This document shows positions 26,726-36,240 of a stretch of DNA of 64,000 nt, in pieces; the stretch's first letter is position 1; every line of letters starts with the position of its first letter. A model generated the notes under the pieces. It saw nothing but the letters and a program-made list of their open reading frames with translations, was not told where the DNA came from and ran no database searches. Position numbers and translations under genes: made by a program. Source of the stretch: Chloroflexota bacterium (GTDB lineage Bacteria; Chloroflexota; UBA6077; FW602-bin22; CADDYW01); contig JAJPIK010000068.1 in assembly GCA_021324795.1 (NCBI GenBank), positions 62,001 through 126,000 of the forward strand. The letters are read 5' to 3'.

Positions 26726-27618
26726 TGAAGCTCTCGCCAGGCGAGCGCGTCTTCGAAATTGTTAACTACGTCTTTCTGACTATCGCCAGTGCGCTCTTCC
26801 TGATTCCGGTCCTCTCCGTCCTGAGCACGTCGCTGATCAGCCGGGCCGAGTATGCCCGGCGCGGCGCCTTCATCCTCGTGCCCCAGGCGATCAGTCTCGA
26901 GGCGTATAAGCTCCTGCTCGCCCAAGGCTCGATCATCTACAGCGCTTACCTCGTCACGTTCTTTCGGACGTTTGTTGGGACGTTTCTGAATCTCGTTTTC
27001 ACCGCTTCCTTGGCCTACGTTCTCGCCCGGAAGCAGTTGCCAGGACGAACCTTTCTCACCCTGATCGTCTTCTTCACGATGCTCTTCAGTGGTGGTCTCA
27101 TTCCGACGTTCGTCCTGGTCGGATCCCTTGGCCTCTTGAACAGCGTCTGGTCGTTGATCCTCCCCGGCCTGATCAACCCCTGGTATCTGCTGATCATGCG
27201 TAACTTCTTCATGGGGATTCCCCAGGAGCTGGAGGAAGCCGCCACGGTCGACGGCGCGAATCCACTGACGATCTTCTGGCAGATTGTGCTTCCGCTCTCG
27301 CTGCCCTCGGTCGCGACGATCGGCCTGTTCTACGCCGTCTGGCACTGGAACTCCTGGTTTGACGCCGCGATCTACATCAAGGACCAGGACAAGATGCCGA
27401 TTCAGGTCATCCTGCGCAGCCTGCTTGACCAGTCGCAGGTGTTTCAGACCCAGATCCAGGATCCGGCGCTCGCCAACGCTGATCCACTGGTCGTCCCACC
27501 GGGACCGGTCCTCGACGCCGCGATGATCATCATTTCGACGGTTCCGATTCTGATCGTCTATCCCTTCATCCAAAAGTACTTTGTCAAGGGTGCCCTGATT
27601 GGCTCGGTCAAAGGGTAA
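26725..27618 (+). CDS. Carbohydrate ABC transporter permease, LplC type
   Basis: This 297-residue protein begins MKLSPGERVFEIVNYVFL at another TAATG overlap. It has six membrane segments, an LplC/YtcP-like large loop, and an EAA motif in ELEEAATVDGANPLTIFWQI. It ends KGALIGSVKG, as usual for this family. The upstream open frame is a shadow of the first permease. Together with 24111 and 25745 it forms a complete importer that lacks only an ATPase. Confidence 0.94.
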   Translation: MKLSPGERVFEIVNYVFLTIASALFLIPVLSVLSTSLISRAEYARRGAFILVPQAISLEAYKLLLAQGSIIYSAYLVTFFRTFVGTFLNLVFTASLAYVLARKQLPGRTFLTLIVFFTMLFSGGLIPTFVLVGSLGLLNSVWSLILPGLINPWYLLIMRNFFMGIPQELEEAATVDGANPLTIFWQIVLPLSLPSVATIGLFYAVWHWNSWFDAAIYIKDQDKMPIQVILRSLLDQSQVFQTQIQDPALANADPLVVPPGPVLDAAMIIISTVPILIVYPFIQKYFVKGALIGSVKG

Positions 27619-27644
27619 TCTCAGGGTAATCTCAGGGTAATCTC
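27612..27644 (+). repeat. Three perfect tandem copies of an 11 bp unit
   Basis: The unit AGGGTAATCTC occurs three times in direct contact. The first copy contains the TAA stop of the permease gene, so the repeat expands from its 3' end. Each copy carries a TAA. It may be a slipped-strand product. Confidence 0.85.
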
Positions 27645-27777
27645 ACATCAACAGAAGATGCACGTGGTCTGCAGTCTGTCAAGGACGCTCGAAAAGTTAC
27701 GATCTATCAGCATCTGACGTGTTATCCCTGTCAGGTCAAGAGCCATGATTGGACAATGGCTCCTTGGGCTCCTTGCC

Positions 27778-27806
27778 TTGTTCGACTCGATCCAGTCCGC
27801 TATACT
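27778..27806 (+). promoter_or_regulatory. Promoter of the sulfatase-like gene
   Basis: TTGTTC (27778-27783) and a perfect-looking TATACT (27801-27806) are 17 bp apart, 30 bp before the start codon. This gives the hydrolase its own promoter in addition to readthrough. Confidence 0.45.
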
Positions 27807-27835
27807 CGCGGACAGCCGTTAAGTGGGAGAGACAG

Positions 27836-29362
27836 ATGCCAGGACGTCGAAGAAGCCGCAAGCCGAACATCATTCATCTGGGGATCGATTCACTGCGTGC
27901 TGACCACATGAGCTGTTACGGTTACCACCGCCTGACGACACCGCACATCGATCACTTTGCTCAAGGCGGAACGCTGTTCGAGCAAACCTATAGTGCCCAC
28001 ATTCCGACGACCTCGGCCTATGCTTCGATGCTGACCGGGCGCGACGCTTTTGGCACTCAGGTTGTCGCACTGCGCCATAAAGGGGAGATGCGCCCGGAAG
28101 CGCGATCCCTCCCCGAGATTCTGCGCGACGAAGGGTATACCTCGACCTGTGTTGGCTTCAGTGGTAATCCGGCGTCACGCGGCTTCGACAATTACCTGAC
28201 CTTTGAAGGCTGGGGAAGCTGGGCCGAAGGGCGCAGCCCGAAGGCGCAAAATCTGAACAAAGTCGCGATTCCCGAGCTCGAGCGATTGGCGAAGCAGAAA
28301 CAGCCTTTTTACCTGTTTCTGCGTCACATGGATCCCCACGCGCCTTATCTCCCCCCGGAGCCGTTCGAGCGCATGTTCTATCACGGGAACGAGTGTGATC
28401 CGAACAACAAGTCGATGGAACCGGTCATGTCGTTCAAACCGTTCCGTGATTTCTTCGCGGCCTGGATGCCGCCCGGGATCACCGATAAGGATTACGTAAT
28501 CGCCCAGTACGACGGTGCGCTTGCCTACATGGACGCGGCGATCCAGACGATTTTCAACGCGATCGAGACGCTCGGACTGGTCGAGAACTCGATCGTTGTC
28601 GTGAACGGCGATCACGGCGAAACCCTCTACGAGCACGAGTGCTACTTCGATCATCATGGACTGTATGATCCCACGCTCTACGTTCCGCTGATCATCCGCT
28701 ATCCAGGAAAACTTCCAACCGGAAAGCGCGTGGCCGGTTACAACCAGCACAAAGATCTAGTGCCGACGCTGCTTGAATTGGCGGAGCTTGAGCCAGTGGG
28801 CGTGACTTTCGAAGGTCGCAGCCTGCTGCCGATGGTTCGCGGCGAAGAGGCTTCCCACGAAAGTGAGTTCTACATTACCGAGTGCACCTGGATGCGGAAG
28901 CACGGCTGGCGTACACCAGAATGGAAGCTGATCGTCGCGCTCGAGCCGGACTTTCACTTTAAGCCGGAAATCGAGCTGTATAACCTGATCGAAGATCCGA
29001 TGGAGAATGTCAACCTTGCCGAAAGCGAGCCGGGAATCGTTGCGATGCTCCGCGACCGCATGGAGCGTTGGATCGCCAGGCGCGAAGCGGAAACCGGCCT
29101 GCCAAACCCGATGTATCATCAGGGTGACTGGCATGGGAAAGCGGGCGTTGGCTCGTTTACCAGTTCGCAACAAGCCTACGACACGCTCTACATTGGTAGT
29201 ACTCGACAAGCGGCAAAGATCCAGGCAGAGTCGCGCCAAGAGGGGAGTGAGACGAACGAGGCCACGCCGGTCGAGGCAAAAACAGGAAGTGGCCGTGCCA
29301 AGGCGAATGGGAAGCGACGGACGAAAATTACCCCGAACGTAGGCGTAGAAGGAGCGAAATGA
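27836..29362 (+). CDS. Sulfatase-fold hydrolase without the formylglycine motif
   Basis: This 508-residue alkaline-phosphatase-superfamily protein starts at ATG 27836 after GGGAG. The metal site motifs are present: IIHLGIDSLRADH near residue 12 and VVVNGDHGETLYEHECYFDH near residue 255. At the place of the sulfatase motif C-x-P-S-R the protein reads T58-T-S-A-Y before ASMLTGR, so it cannot form formylglycine. A threonine nucleophile would fit a phospho- or phosphonate hydrolase, or an unusual sulfatase. The last 60 residues are a basic, low-complexity tail rich in Lys, Ala and Glu. No signal peptide is present, so it acts in the cytoplasm. Confidence 0.88.
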   Translation: MPGRRRSRKPNIIHLGIDSLRADHMSCYGYHRLTTPHIDHFAQGGTLFEQTYSAHIPTTSAYASMLTGRDAFGTQVVALRHKGEMRPEARSLPEILRDEGYTSTCVGFSGNPASRGFDNYLTFEGWGSWAEGRSPKAQNLNKVAIPELERLAKQKQPFYLFLRHMDPHAPYLPPEPFERMFYHGNECDPNNKSMEPVMSFKPFRDFFAAWMPPGITDKDYVIAQYDGALAYMDAAIQTIFNAIETLGLVENSIVVVNGDHGETLYEHECYFDHHGLYDPTLYVPLIIRYPGKLPTGKRVAGYNQHKDLVPTLLELAELEPVGVTFEGRSLLPMVRGEEASHESEFYITECTWMRKHGWRTPEWKLIVALEPDFHFKPEIELYNLIEDPMENVNLAESEPGIVAMLRDRMERWIARREAETGLPNPMYHQGDWHGKAGVGSFTSSQQAYDTLYIGSTRQAAKIQAESRQEGSETNEATPVEAKTGSGRAKANGKRRTKITPNVGVEGAK

Positions 29363-29365
29363 ACT

Positions 29366-30355
29366 ATGGCACTTAAAGTAGCGATCGTTGGAATGGGGCA
29401 CATCGGGAACATTCACGCTGGAGTGTATCAGAGACACCCGCAGGTGGAGATCGTCGCGGTGTGCGATGCCATTCCAGAAAAAGCGGACGAGGCAGCCCGT
29501 CGCTACCACTGCCGCGCTTTCTATTCAGTCAAGGACATGCTGCAAAGTGGTCTCCAGATCGACGCGGCGAGCGTCGCCACGGCCGGTGAAGAGAATGGAA
29601 GTCATCATTATGCACCGACGATGGAATTGCTCGGGGCTGGCATCCCGGTGCTGGGTGAAAAACCAATCTCCAACAAAGTGTCCGAGGCGCGGGAGATGGT
29701 CGCGCTAGCTCGTGAGAAGAAGTTGAGATATGGCATCGATCTCAACCATCGCTTTACGCCGGCTGCGCTCCGGGCGAAGCAATGGGTTGAGCAAGGCCGA
29801 CTGGGCGAGCTGAACATCATCAATATGACGATGTGGATCAACAATCCCCAAGAAAGCTCGCCTTGGTACCACATCAAGGCGCTTCATCCCCACTCGCTCG
29901 ACGTGATGCGCTACTTTGCCGGCGAGGTCGACAAGGTCCAGGCGTTTTTCAAGAAAGGCAAGGGCCGCCAGATCTGGTCGAACGTCCAGGTAAACTTGCT
30001 CTACAAAAATGGCATCATCGGCCATCTGACTGGTAGCTACGATGCCGGTGGCAGCTATGGACTCGAAACGCTCGAAGTCGTCGGCTCGGATGCGCGCTTC
30101 GTTCTCCGCGAGGCTTGCCAAAGGTTAGAGTTCTATCCTCGGTTCTCGCGCGAAGTCGAAAGCTACGATTACCTCGGTGGGATGCTAAGCTTCAACGAGA
30201 CCTTCGCCAGTCGCATCAACAAGTGGATCGAGCAGAATCTCGCAAACGCCAAACCCGAAGAAATTGATGCCTCCGGCGAAGATGCGCTCAAAGTGCAAAC
30301 GATCATTGAGGCGATTATCGAGTCCTGGGAGACCGGGAAAGTGGTTAGCTTGTAA
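29366..30355 (+). CDS. Gfo/Idh/MocA-family oxidoreductase
   Basis: This 329-residue NAD(P)-dependent enzyme begins KVAIVGMGHIGNIHAGVY and has the family motif VLGEKPISNKVSEAREM with the EKP lysine. The histidine of the catalytic region is in HPHSLDVMRYFAGEVDKV. The family oxidises or isomerises sugars and inositols. It starts 4 bp after the sulfatase-like gene stop and is clearly in the same operon, so it probably acts on the product of the imported glycan. Confidence 0.93.
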   Translation: MALKVAIVGMGHIGNIHAGVYQRHPQVEIVAVCDAIPEKADEAARRYHCRAFYSVKDMLQSGLQIDAASVATAGEENGSHHYAPTMELLGAGIPVLGEKPISNKVSEAREMVALAREKKLRYGIDLNHRFTPAALRAKQWVEQGRLGELNIINMTMWINNPQESSPWYHIKALHPHSLDVMRYFAGEVDKVQAFFKKGKGRQIWSNVQVNLLYKNGIIGHLTGSYDAGGSYGLETLEVVGSDARFVLREACQRLEFYPRFSREVESYDYLGGMLSFNETFASRINKWIEQNLANAKPEEIDASGEDALKVQTIIEAIIESWETGKVVSL

Positions 30356-30501
30356 TGGACTTTGACACGCCTCCGCGCTCGACGGGTTCTTCAACGGCGA
30401 CCTCTCCGAGAAATCGCTAAACGGACCGCGCCAGGCGTGTTCCATCGGTATTTGATAATTGCGGGGTCGACCTCAGATCGAAGAGGCCAACCCCGCTGGC
30501 G

Positions 30502-31794
30502 TCATTGGCGCGATACGACCTGGTAGCTTTGTAAGCATTGCAAAAGAATCGGTTCGTAGCTTGACCAGACGTCAGGGTCTGACATTGCGCCCATGTAGTA
30601 GACGTTGTCACCGGCTTGAATAACCATTGCAATGCCTTTGGTCGGTCTATCCCCGGTCGTGGAATACCACTGCAGGATCGCCGGATGGCCATTGATCTGA
30701 GTCACTTCCTGCTTTTCCGGGTAGAAATTCCCCTGGGCCACGAGTGCTTTGACGAAGCCCGAAATGAAGTCCGGGAGCTTGAAGTTTGGCCCCATACCGT
30801 ACTTCGCTAAATAGTAAATCGAAGCGGCGCCGGACGGCGACTGGTAGTAGTTATGCGCCATGTTGTCACGCATGACGGTAACAGCAGTCCACCCGGCTGG
30901 GTAGTTGAACTGCTTCTCCTCGTCGCTGTGCTGGGCGAAAGCGACCGCGCCAAGAACGGACTGGACATTGGGAGCGAGGGTAGGTTGGAGAGCAGAAGGG
31001 TCAGGTAGGATACCCGCTTCTTTAGCAATGTCACCACCGAGCGCCACCGTGACTTCACCCTTTTTCGCCCAGGGCTCGTCCTGCTTCCACTCTTGGAAGA
31101 CGACTCGTTGTGCGCGAAGGGCGTAGAATGCGCCTTCGTCGACCACGTCTGAGGTGGGAAGACCGTTTGCTTGGACTGGATCCCCGACTGCTGCCTGATA
31201 GGCTTTCTTGATCGCCGGATGTGTGTCAAGCGTGGCAAGGCGGTTCTGGACGATTGTCCCCCATGCCTGCCCTGTCTCGTTCCATGCCTTTGGCGGAGGA
31301 ATGCTCTTCGTCTGGCTCAAGAAGTCATCCTTTCCGAGATCGTGCAAGCGGTCAAACACGTTGACGAAAGCGACCTGTGCTGTCTCCGGATGCCACTGGA
31401 AAATCACGCGCTGAAAGACCTGAACGGTGAACCCATCCCATTGGAAGCGCTGAGAGGCTGGGTAACCGACTGCCTGAACTCCACCCAGCCGATTGAACTC
31501 GGACCAGAATTTTGCCTGCTCGTCGTCGACCACGGCGTAGCCAAGTCCTTTGCCGCCACCGGTCTGAGTAAAGAAGTGCCCATTGGGAATGTTCCAATCG
31601 GGTGCCGACGACGCTGACTGCGCCGGTCCCGAGAACTGGAAGTCATACTGGAGACCGCGTGGGCCTGCCGCTTTGGCTGGCGGAAGGAGGGATGTGGCTT
31701 GAGGCATCTTAAATGCGTCACCGCCGCCTTCGCAGGCGGTGAGAATAAATCCGAGGATGACCAGCCATATTACCGATACACAGCGCCTATCCAT
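30502..31794 (-). CDS. Secreted lipoprotein of unknown function with a WG/LGFP-like repeat region
   Basis: This 430-residue protein starts 5 bp after GAGGAGAGG. The N-terminal signal ends in LTAC (Cys21), a lipobox. The segment at about residues 90-145 (FWSEFNRLGGVQAVGYPASQ then RFQWDGFTVQVFQRVIFQWH) is a repeat type common in exported Chloroflexota proteins, similar to LGFP repeats that bind cell-wall sugars. A second copy (QANGLPTSDVV and ALRAQRVVFQEWK) lies near residue 220. The C-terminal 130 residues resemble a photosystem II-like or NTF2-like stress domain but I do not assign it. It lies opposite to its neighbours. Confidence 0.75.
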   Translation of the reverse strand: MDRRCVSVIWLVILGFILTACEGGGDAFKMPQATSLLPPAKAAGPRGLQYDFQFSGPAQSASSAPDWNIPNGHFFTQTGGGKGLGYAVVDDEQAKFWSEFNRLGGVQAVGYPASQRFQWDGFTVQVFQRVIFQWHPETAQVAFVNVFDRLHDLGKDDFLSQTKSIPPPKAWNETGQAWGTIVQNRLATLDTHPAIKKAYQAAVGDPVQANGLPTSDVVDEGAFYALRAQRVVFQEWKQDEPWAKKGEVTVALGGDIAKEAGILPDPSALQPTLAPNVQSVLGAVAFAQHSDEEKQFNYPAGWTAVTVMRDNMAHNYYQSPSGAASIYYLAKYGMGPNFKLPDFISGFVKALVAQGNFYPEKQEVTQINGHPAILQWYSTTGDRPTKGIAMVIQAGDNVYYMGAMSDPDVWSSYEPILLQCLQSYQVVSRQ

Positions 31795-31943
31795 ACCTCT
31801 CCTCGATTGACTGGAATGCTCTGATTATACGCGAAGCATATCGAGGGTGCAACACCCTGGTAGCTTTATAGTTCGTCCTGTACTAATCTCTTGGTGTAGC
31901 CTGACGAATTTGACAGAGGTGTCGGAATTGCGTCTGATAAGGA

Positions 31944-31973
31944 TTGATGTCGAAGGAGCCCAGTCGTTATAGA
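31944..31973 (+). promoter_or_regulatory. Promoter of the GH4 glycosidase gene
   Basis: TTGATG (31944-31949) and TATAGA (31968-31973) are 18 bp apart, with initiation near 31980. The GTG start codon at 32020 follows. Confidence 0.45.
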
Positions 31974-32019
31974 ATGGGGCGCGACGGATATTACGGATAT
32001 CGTCAAGAGGGACTGCACC

Positions 32020-33342
32020 GTGACCAAGATCGCATTCATCGGAGCGGGGAGCTTTGGTTTCACTCGCAAACTCATTCGGGATATTCTTACATTCCCCTTG
32101 CTGCAAGATAGCACGCTCATGCTGATGGACGTCAACGCCGAGCGGTTGGATTTTGCGAAGCGCGCGGCTGAGCGGCTCGTGAGAGAAAGCGGAGCTCCAG
32201 CCCAGGTTGTCGCCACGATGAATCGCCGCGAAGCTCTCGAAGGCGCTGACGCGGTGGTTTGTACAATTCTCGCGGGAGGAGTCAATGTTTGGAAATACGA
32301 TGTGCTTATTCCGGAGAAGTACGGCGTCTCGATCAACGTTGGTGACACCCGCGGACCGTCGGGCATCTTCCGGGCGCTCCGGACCATTCCCGTCATGCTT
32401 GAGATCTGCCGTGACATTGAAGAGGTGGCGCCAAAGGCGTCTCTCTTAAACTACACCAATCCGATGGCGATGCTCTGCCGAGCGATCCAGCGGGAAAGCA
32501 GTGTGCCAACGACCGGCCTCTGCCATTCCGTTCAAGGAACGGCGGCGATGCTAGCCCGGTGGATCGGTGCGCCGCTCGATGAGATTACCTACACCTGCGC
32601 TGGGATCAACCATATGGCCTGGTACCTCGAGTACAAGTGGAATGGCGAGGACGCCTATCCACTGATTCGCGAGGCTATTACAACGCGGCCAGAGGTCTAC
32701 AACGAGGAGCAGGTGCGGAATGAGATGTTCCTTGCCTTCGACTACTACGTCACCGAGTCGAGCGGCCACGCCTCCGAGTATAATCCCTGGTTCCGCAAGC
32801 GGCCCGATCTCATCGAAAAGTATTGCACCCACGGCACCGGCTGGAATCCTGGTCATCCGCATTACATTCTCGACGAGTACACTGCTCGCGAGCATAATTG
32901 GCGCGACGAAATCACCGCCTGGTTCGAAGCACCGGTCGATCTCCAGCGCGGTCACGAATACGCGGCGTCGATCATCAATGCACTGTGCGGAGGCGAGCCA
33001 TTCGCGTTCAATGGCAACGTGCGCAACACCGGTTTGGTGACTAATCTGCCACCAGATGCTTGCGTCGAGGTTCCCGTCTTTGCGACGAAGAAAGGCTTCA
33101 GCCCGGTACACGTGGGCGCGCTGCCTTCCCAGGTAGCCGCGATCACCAATCTGAGTGCCCAGATCGAGGAGATGGCGGTTGAAGCGGCGATCACCGGAAA
33201 CCCCCGTCTGGTCTATCAGGCGATCTGCCACGATCCGTTGACCGCCGCGGTCTTGTCGTTGGCCGAGATTCGCTCGATGGTGAATGAGATGCTCGCCCAA
33301 AACCGCGATTATCTGCCGCAGTTCAAGCGATTCGAAGCGTAG
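32020..33342 (+). CDS. Glycoside hydrolase family 4 protein (alpha-galactosidase / alpha-galacturonidase type)
   Basis: This 440-residue enzyme begins with the NAD-binding motif [20 protein letters not shown]. The GH4 metal motif Cys in GLCHSVQGT and the catalytic region [16 protein letters not shown] (Asn-His) are present. GH4 enzymes use NAD+ and Mn2+ with a redox-assisted mechanism and act on intracellular glycosides, consistent with the lack of a signal peptide. The variant AGINHM is typical of LplD/MelA-like members. It starts with GTG. It probably cleaves the sugar brought in by the 24111-27618 importer. Confidence 0.92.
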   Translation: MTKIAFIGAGSFGFTRKLIRDILTFPLLQDSTLMLMDVNAERLDFAKRAAERLVRESGAPAQVVATMNRREALEGADAVVCTILAGGVNVWKYDVLIPEKYGVSINVGDTRGPSGIFRALRTIPVMLEICRDIEEVAPKASLLNYTNPMAMLCRAIQRESSVPTTGLCHSVQGTAAMLARWIGAPLDEITYTCAGINHMAWYLEYKWNGEDAYPLIREAITTRPEVYNEEQVRNEMFLAFDYYVTESSGHASEYNPWFRKRPDLIEKYCTHGTGWNPGHPHYILDEYTAREHNWRDEITAWFEAPVDLQRGHEYAASIINALCGGEPFAFNGNVRNTGLVTNLPPDACVEVPVFATKKGFSPVHVGALPSQVAAITNLSAQIEEMAVEAAITGNPRLVYQAICHDPLTAAVLSLAEIRSMVNEMLAQNRDYLPQFKRFEA

Positions 33343-33355
33343 GTGAGGTGGGGAA

Positions 33356-36067
33356 TCAAGAGTCAGGAGTCAGGGACGGAGGATCACGAGTGGCACTTTC
33401 GGTCCCTCGACCCCTTTGGTCCACTCCCTCTTCTTCGGTCTTGATGAGCCACTCAAAGATCGGCAAAGAGTTGATGTCCGCGGAATAGGCCGGAGCATTC
33501 GGGTTGTTACCGAGGAGCCGGTCCATGCTACCGTAGCCATCAAGCCAGGCCGCGAGGCTGCGCCCTTCTCCGAGGATCTGCCGGGCGGGCGTTAGATATT
33601 CGCGGAGGATGACGTGCCATGCCGGCATGGTCAACACCTCACTGTGGTCGCTAAGCAGCGTGGCGCCACCGGCCAGTCGCAGCGCTCGCTCGGCATGGCC
33701 CTGGATCGCGGCTAACTCGGTGAAGCCTTCGACCATCAGAATCGTCCCCAATGGGTCGTTGAGCGACTGCGCTTGCCACAAGGCTTGCTCCAAGAGGGCG
33801 TGAGCAGTTGCCGCGTTACCTTGGTGCATGGCAGTCCGCGCCAAAACCCAAGTGGCGTAGGTGGAATATTGCCAGTCTCCGATATCTTGAAAGAGGGTAA
33901 GGCTATCGTCAGCTTGGAGATTAGCAGCGGCAAAGTCTCCCACCAAGCTGGCGACGATGCCGACGTTCAGGAGAAGCCAAGCGGCACGCCACTTTGCGTC
34001 GTGGATGCGCGAGCCGCTCGATGTCTCAGCATTGTTGGTCGACCGCTTCGCGGGAGCTTGCAGAGAGCCAAAGCCATCAGCCAGGAGTGGCAAGGGCAGC
34101 GCGACCTCGTACTTCTCCAGCCATTCACGATACTTGCTGGCTAGTAGCTCAACCGGTGAGGTTGCGCTCGCCAGATCCTGAGCCGAGGCGCCAACCGAAT
34201 CGGGGACGGAGAGTTGTTCAGCCTGCAGCGCGCCACCGTCAGTCAAGTAGGTTAGTTGGAGATCTGTCTTGGCGACCTGCATTTGAGCAAGCCAGAGCTG
34301 TCCTTCTTGCAGGTACCGTCGACTCCACCAGCTTTTCCAGAGGGCCTCTCCTAATCGCCAGCAGGTATCGGTATCTCCCGCGGCATTTGCCCAGAGGTAA
34401 CCAAGGCGAATGTCATTGTAGCGTCGCTCGATCCAACCCGTATGTGTGCCTCGCCACCAGCTTTCCATGAGGTGCCAGCGAGTAACGTCAACGATATTCC
34501 GAAGATAGAGGGCGTGCCGTCGCTGAACCGCGTTTGCTTCCCCACTTGTCACCAGACGATCCCAAGCGTATAAGCGCTCAGTTGGCAGGAGGCGATACCA
34601 AGCTCGCCCTGCTTTAGGGGTATCGATGGTGACGAGCGACTTGTCGACGAGGCGGGAAATGAGGGGTAAGACGTCCTTGACTTCGATGCCGTCGCCGGCA
34701 CACACTGCTTCGGCGTCACGCAATTCAAAAGGGTCGGAAAAGACTGACAAGCGACTGAAGAGCCGTTGCTCGGCTGAGCTAAGACGCTGATAGGACCATT
34801 CGACACAGGCTTGAAAGGCTTGGTGCCGAATCGGCGCCACTCGGCTTCCGAGGGCAGGCATATGAAAGCGATCGCCCAAACGTGCCGCGACCTGATCAAC
34901 GGCCAAGACTCTCATCTGAGCAGCCGCTAACTCGATCGCTAAGGGACTCCCATCGAGTTGTCGGCAAACCTGAAGCACGGCACGGGCATTGTGTTCGGTG
35001 AGGATGAAGGTCGGGTCGTGCCTGCGAGCCCGATCGACGAAGAGCTGAACTGCCTCAAACCGGGCGAGGTTTTCGCCGAAGCGTAAGGGAAGCTCGGGCA
35101 GCGAGAGCGGTGGCACGCAAAAGCGTGTCTCAGCGTCAATTCGTAACGCTTCTCGGCTAGTCACGACCACTTGCAGCCCAGGACAGGCCCTCAATAGACC
35201 GTCGACGAACCGTGCGGTTTCTTCCACCAGATGCAGGCAATTGTCCAGCACTAAGAGGGCCAACTGACTTTGCAAATGCTGGAGCAGCGCCGAATACACT
35301 TCGGATAGGCCACTTGAAATCCCCAACGCGGTGGCGACGATCGCCGGCAACTGCTTCCCATCGTCAATCGTTGACAGATCGGCGTACCAGATCGCACCGG
35401 GATACTTTCCCTTCAAACCATGGGCCACGTGCAGCGCTAGTCGGCTCTTGCCGATGCCAGCGGGGCCAGTCAGCGAAAGGAGCCGGCTCGTCGCGAGAAG
35501 TCGAGCTACCAGCGCGCTTTCCCGCTCTCGACCAATCAGGGGCGTAACCGGCGACGGTAAGGTCGAAGGACCACGAGCGGGAGCGATGCTCCTTGGCAGG
35601 GCCGGGTGAGCAGCCGCCGGGTATGTCGGGCCGTCCAAGCCGACATCGGCCGGCTTGCTCAACGTTCCAGTGAGCAGCGAGAGCACCGCGGCGAGACTTT
35701 GGTGGTGCTCTCGATAGTACTGTGTCTGGCTGATGCCAAGACGCGCCAGGACGGTCGACACACTGAGCCCTTCAACATAGCGCAAGAAGAGCAAGAGGTA
35801 GCCCCGAGGCGCCTTTTTCAGATCTCCGGGCGGACCAGGATGGAGACTCTGGATCGCCGCGAGGAGCCGCTGCTGGAGCAGTCGACCGTGATTGCTGCGT
35901 TTCTGTTCGGCCTCGGATAAGAGAACGCGTGTCAGGGGATGCGTTTGCAAATAAGGGAGATCGTGGAGATGAATGAGTGCATCGCGGACCATGCGCGTGA
36001 GGTGACCGTCGCCAACGTCCGAATCAGGGTCATCAAGAAAGCCCTGCCCGAGAATGTTCGACGGCAC
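33356..36067 (-). CDS. Large STAND (NB-ARC) ATPase regulator
   Basis: This 903-residue protein has an N-terminal region with a sigma-70 r4-like helix-turn-helix (LRYVEGLSVSTVLARLGISQ), a short linker, an NB-ARC ATPase at about residues 185-450, and C-terminal helical repeats of TPR type. Walker A is LTGPAGIGKSRLALHVAHGL, Walker B is LALLVLDNCLHLV, and VVTSREALR is the sensor 1 arginine. STAND proteins act as signal-triggered switches and often regulate secondary metabolism (AfsR, MalT). The GTG start has GAGG 6 bp upstream, but a better-looking N-terminal extension lies in another frame (see 36068-36240). It is divergent from the lasso operon, which it may control. Confidence 0.9.
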   Translation of the reverse strand: MPSNILGQGFLDDPDSDVGDGHLTRMVRDALIHLHDLPYLQTHPLTRVLLSEAEQKRSNHGRLLQQRLLAAIQSLHPGPPGDLKKAPRGYLLLFLRYVEGLSVSTVLARLGISQTQYYREHHQSLAAVLSLLTGTLSKPADVGLDGPTYPAAAHPALPRSIAPARGPSTLPSPVTPLIGRERESALVARLLATSRLLSLTGPAGIGKSRLALHVAHGLKGKYPGAIWYADLSTIDDGKQLPAIVATALGISSGLSEVYSALLQHLQSQLALLVLDNCLHLVEETARFVDGLLRACPGLQVVVTSREALRIDAETRFCVPPLSLPELPLRFGENLARFEAVQLFVDRARRHDPTFILTEHNARAVLQVCRQLDGSPLAIELAAAQMRVLAVDQVAARLGDRFHMPALGSRVAPIRHQAFQACVEWSYQRLSSAEQRLFSRLSVFSDPFELRDAEAVCAGDGIEVKDVLPLISRLVDKSLVTIDTPKAGRAWYRLLPTERLYAWDRLVTSGEANAVQRRHALYLRNIVDVTRWHLMESWWRGTHTGWIERRYNDIRLGYLWANAAGDTDTCWRLGEALWKSWWSRRYLQEGQLWLAQMQVAKTDLQLTYLTDGGALQAEQLSVPDSVGASAQDLASATSPVELLASKYREWLEKYEVALPLPLLADGFGSLQAPAKRSTNNAETSSGSRIHDAKWRAAWLLLNVGIVASLVGDFAAANLQADDSLTLFQDIGDWQYSTYATWVLARTAMHQGNAATAHALLEQALWQAQSLNDPLGTILMVEGFTELAAIQGHAERALRLAGGATLLSDHSEVLTMPAWHVILREYLTPARQILGEGRSLAAWLDGYGSMDRLLGNNPNAPAYSADINSLPIFEWLIKTEEEGVDQRGRGTESATRDPPSLTPDS

Positions 36068-36240
36068 TGCTCAACCTCAGTTTCTTCAAACGGCCTAGCG
36101 ATTGTGGCTTTGTTGTTTACGGCGTTGCCAAAGTATAGGTGGTTGAGGAGGTTACTGTCAAGGTGGGGCGAAGCGGCCTGGAGAACAAGCGTAACCGCCC
36201 GCGGGTAGTACTTCTGGGCTAGCTGGAATGGCACATTCAT
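36068..36240 (-). pseudogene. Out-of-frame N-terminal extension of the STAND gene
   Basis: A minus-strand frame starting at ATG 36240 encodes MNVPFQLAQKYYPRAV, SNLLNHLYFGNAVNNK and TIARPFEETEVEQC. It reaches the STAND GTG start in a different frame (offset by one or two bases). Its composition and position suggest the ancestral N-terminus of the STAND protein, split by a frameshift near 36067. The present GTG may have been recruited since then. Confidence 0.4.

Noticed and set aside
26590-27573. Long minus-strand open frame (327 codons) opposite the LplC permease
   Set aside because: It is antisense to a clear permease gene and consists of charged, low-complexity sequence. High GC and codon bias create such frames. 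Similar ones opposite 24111, 32020 and 62255 were rejected for the same reason.
27612-27644. CRISPR array
   Set aside because: Units are 11 bp and contiguous without spacers, so this is a simple tandem repeat. No other regular repeat array was seen.
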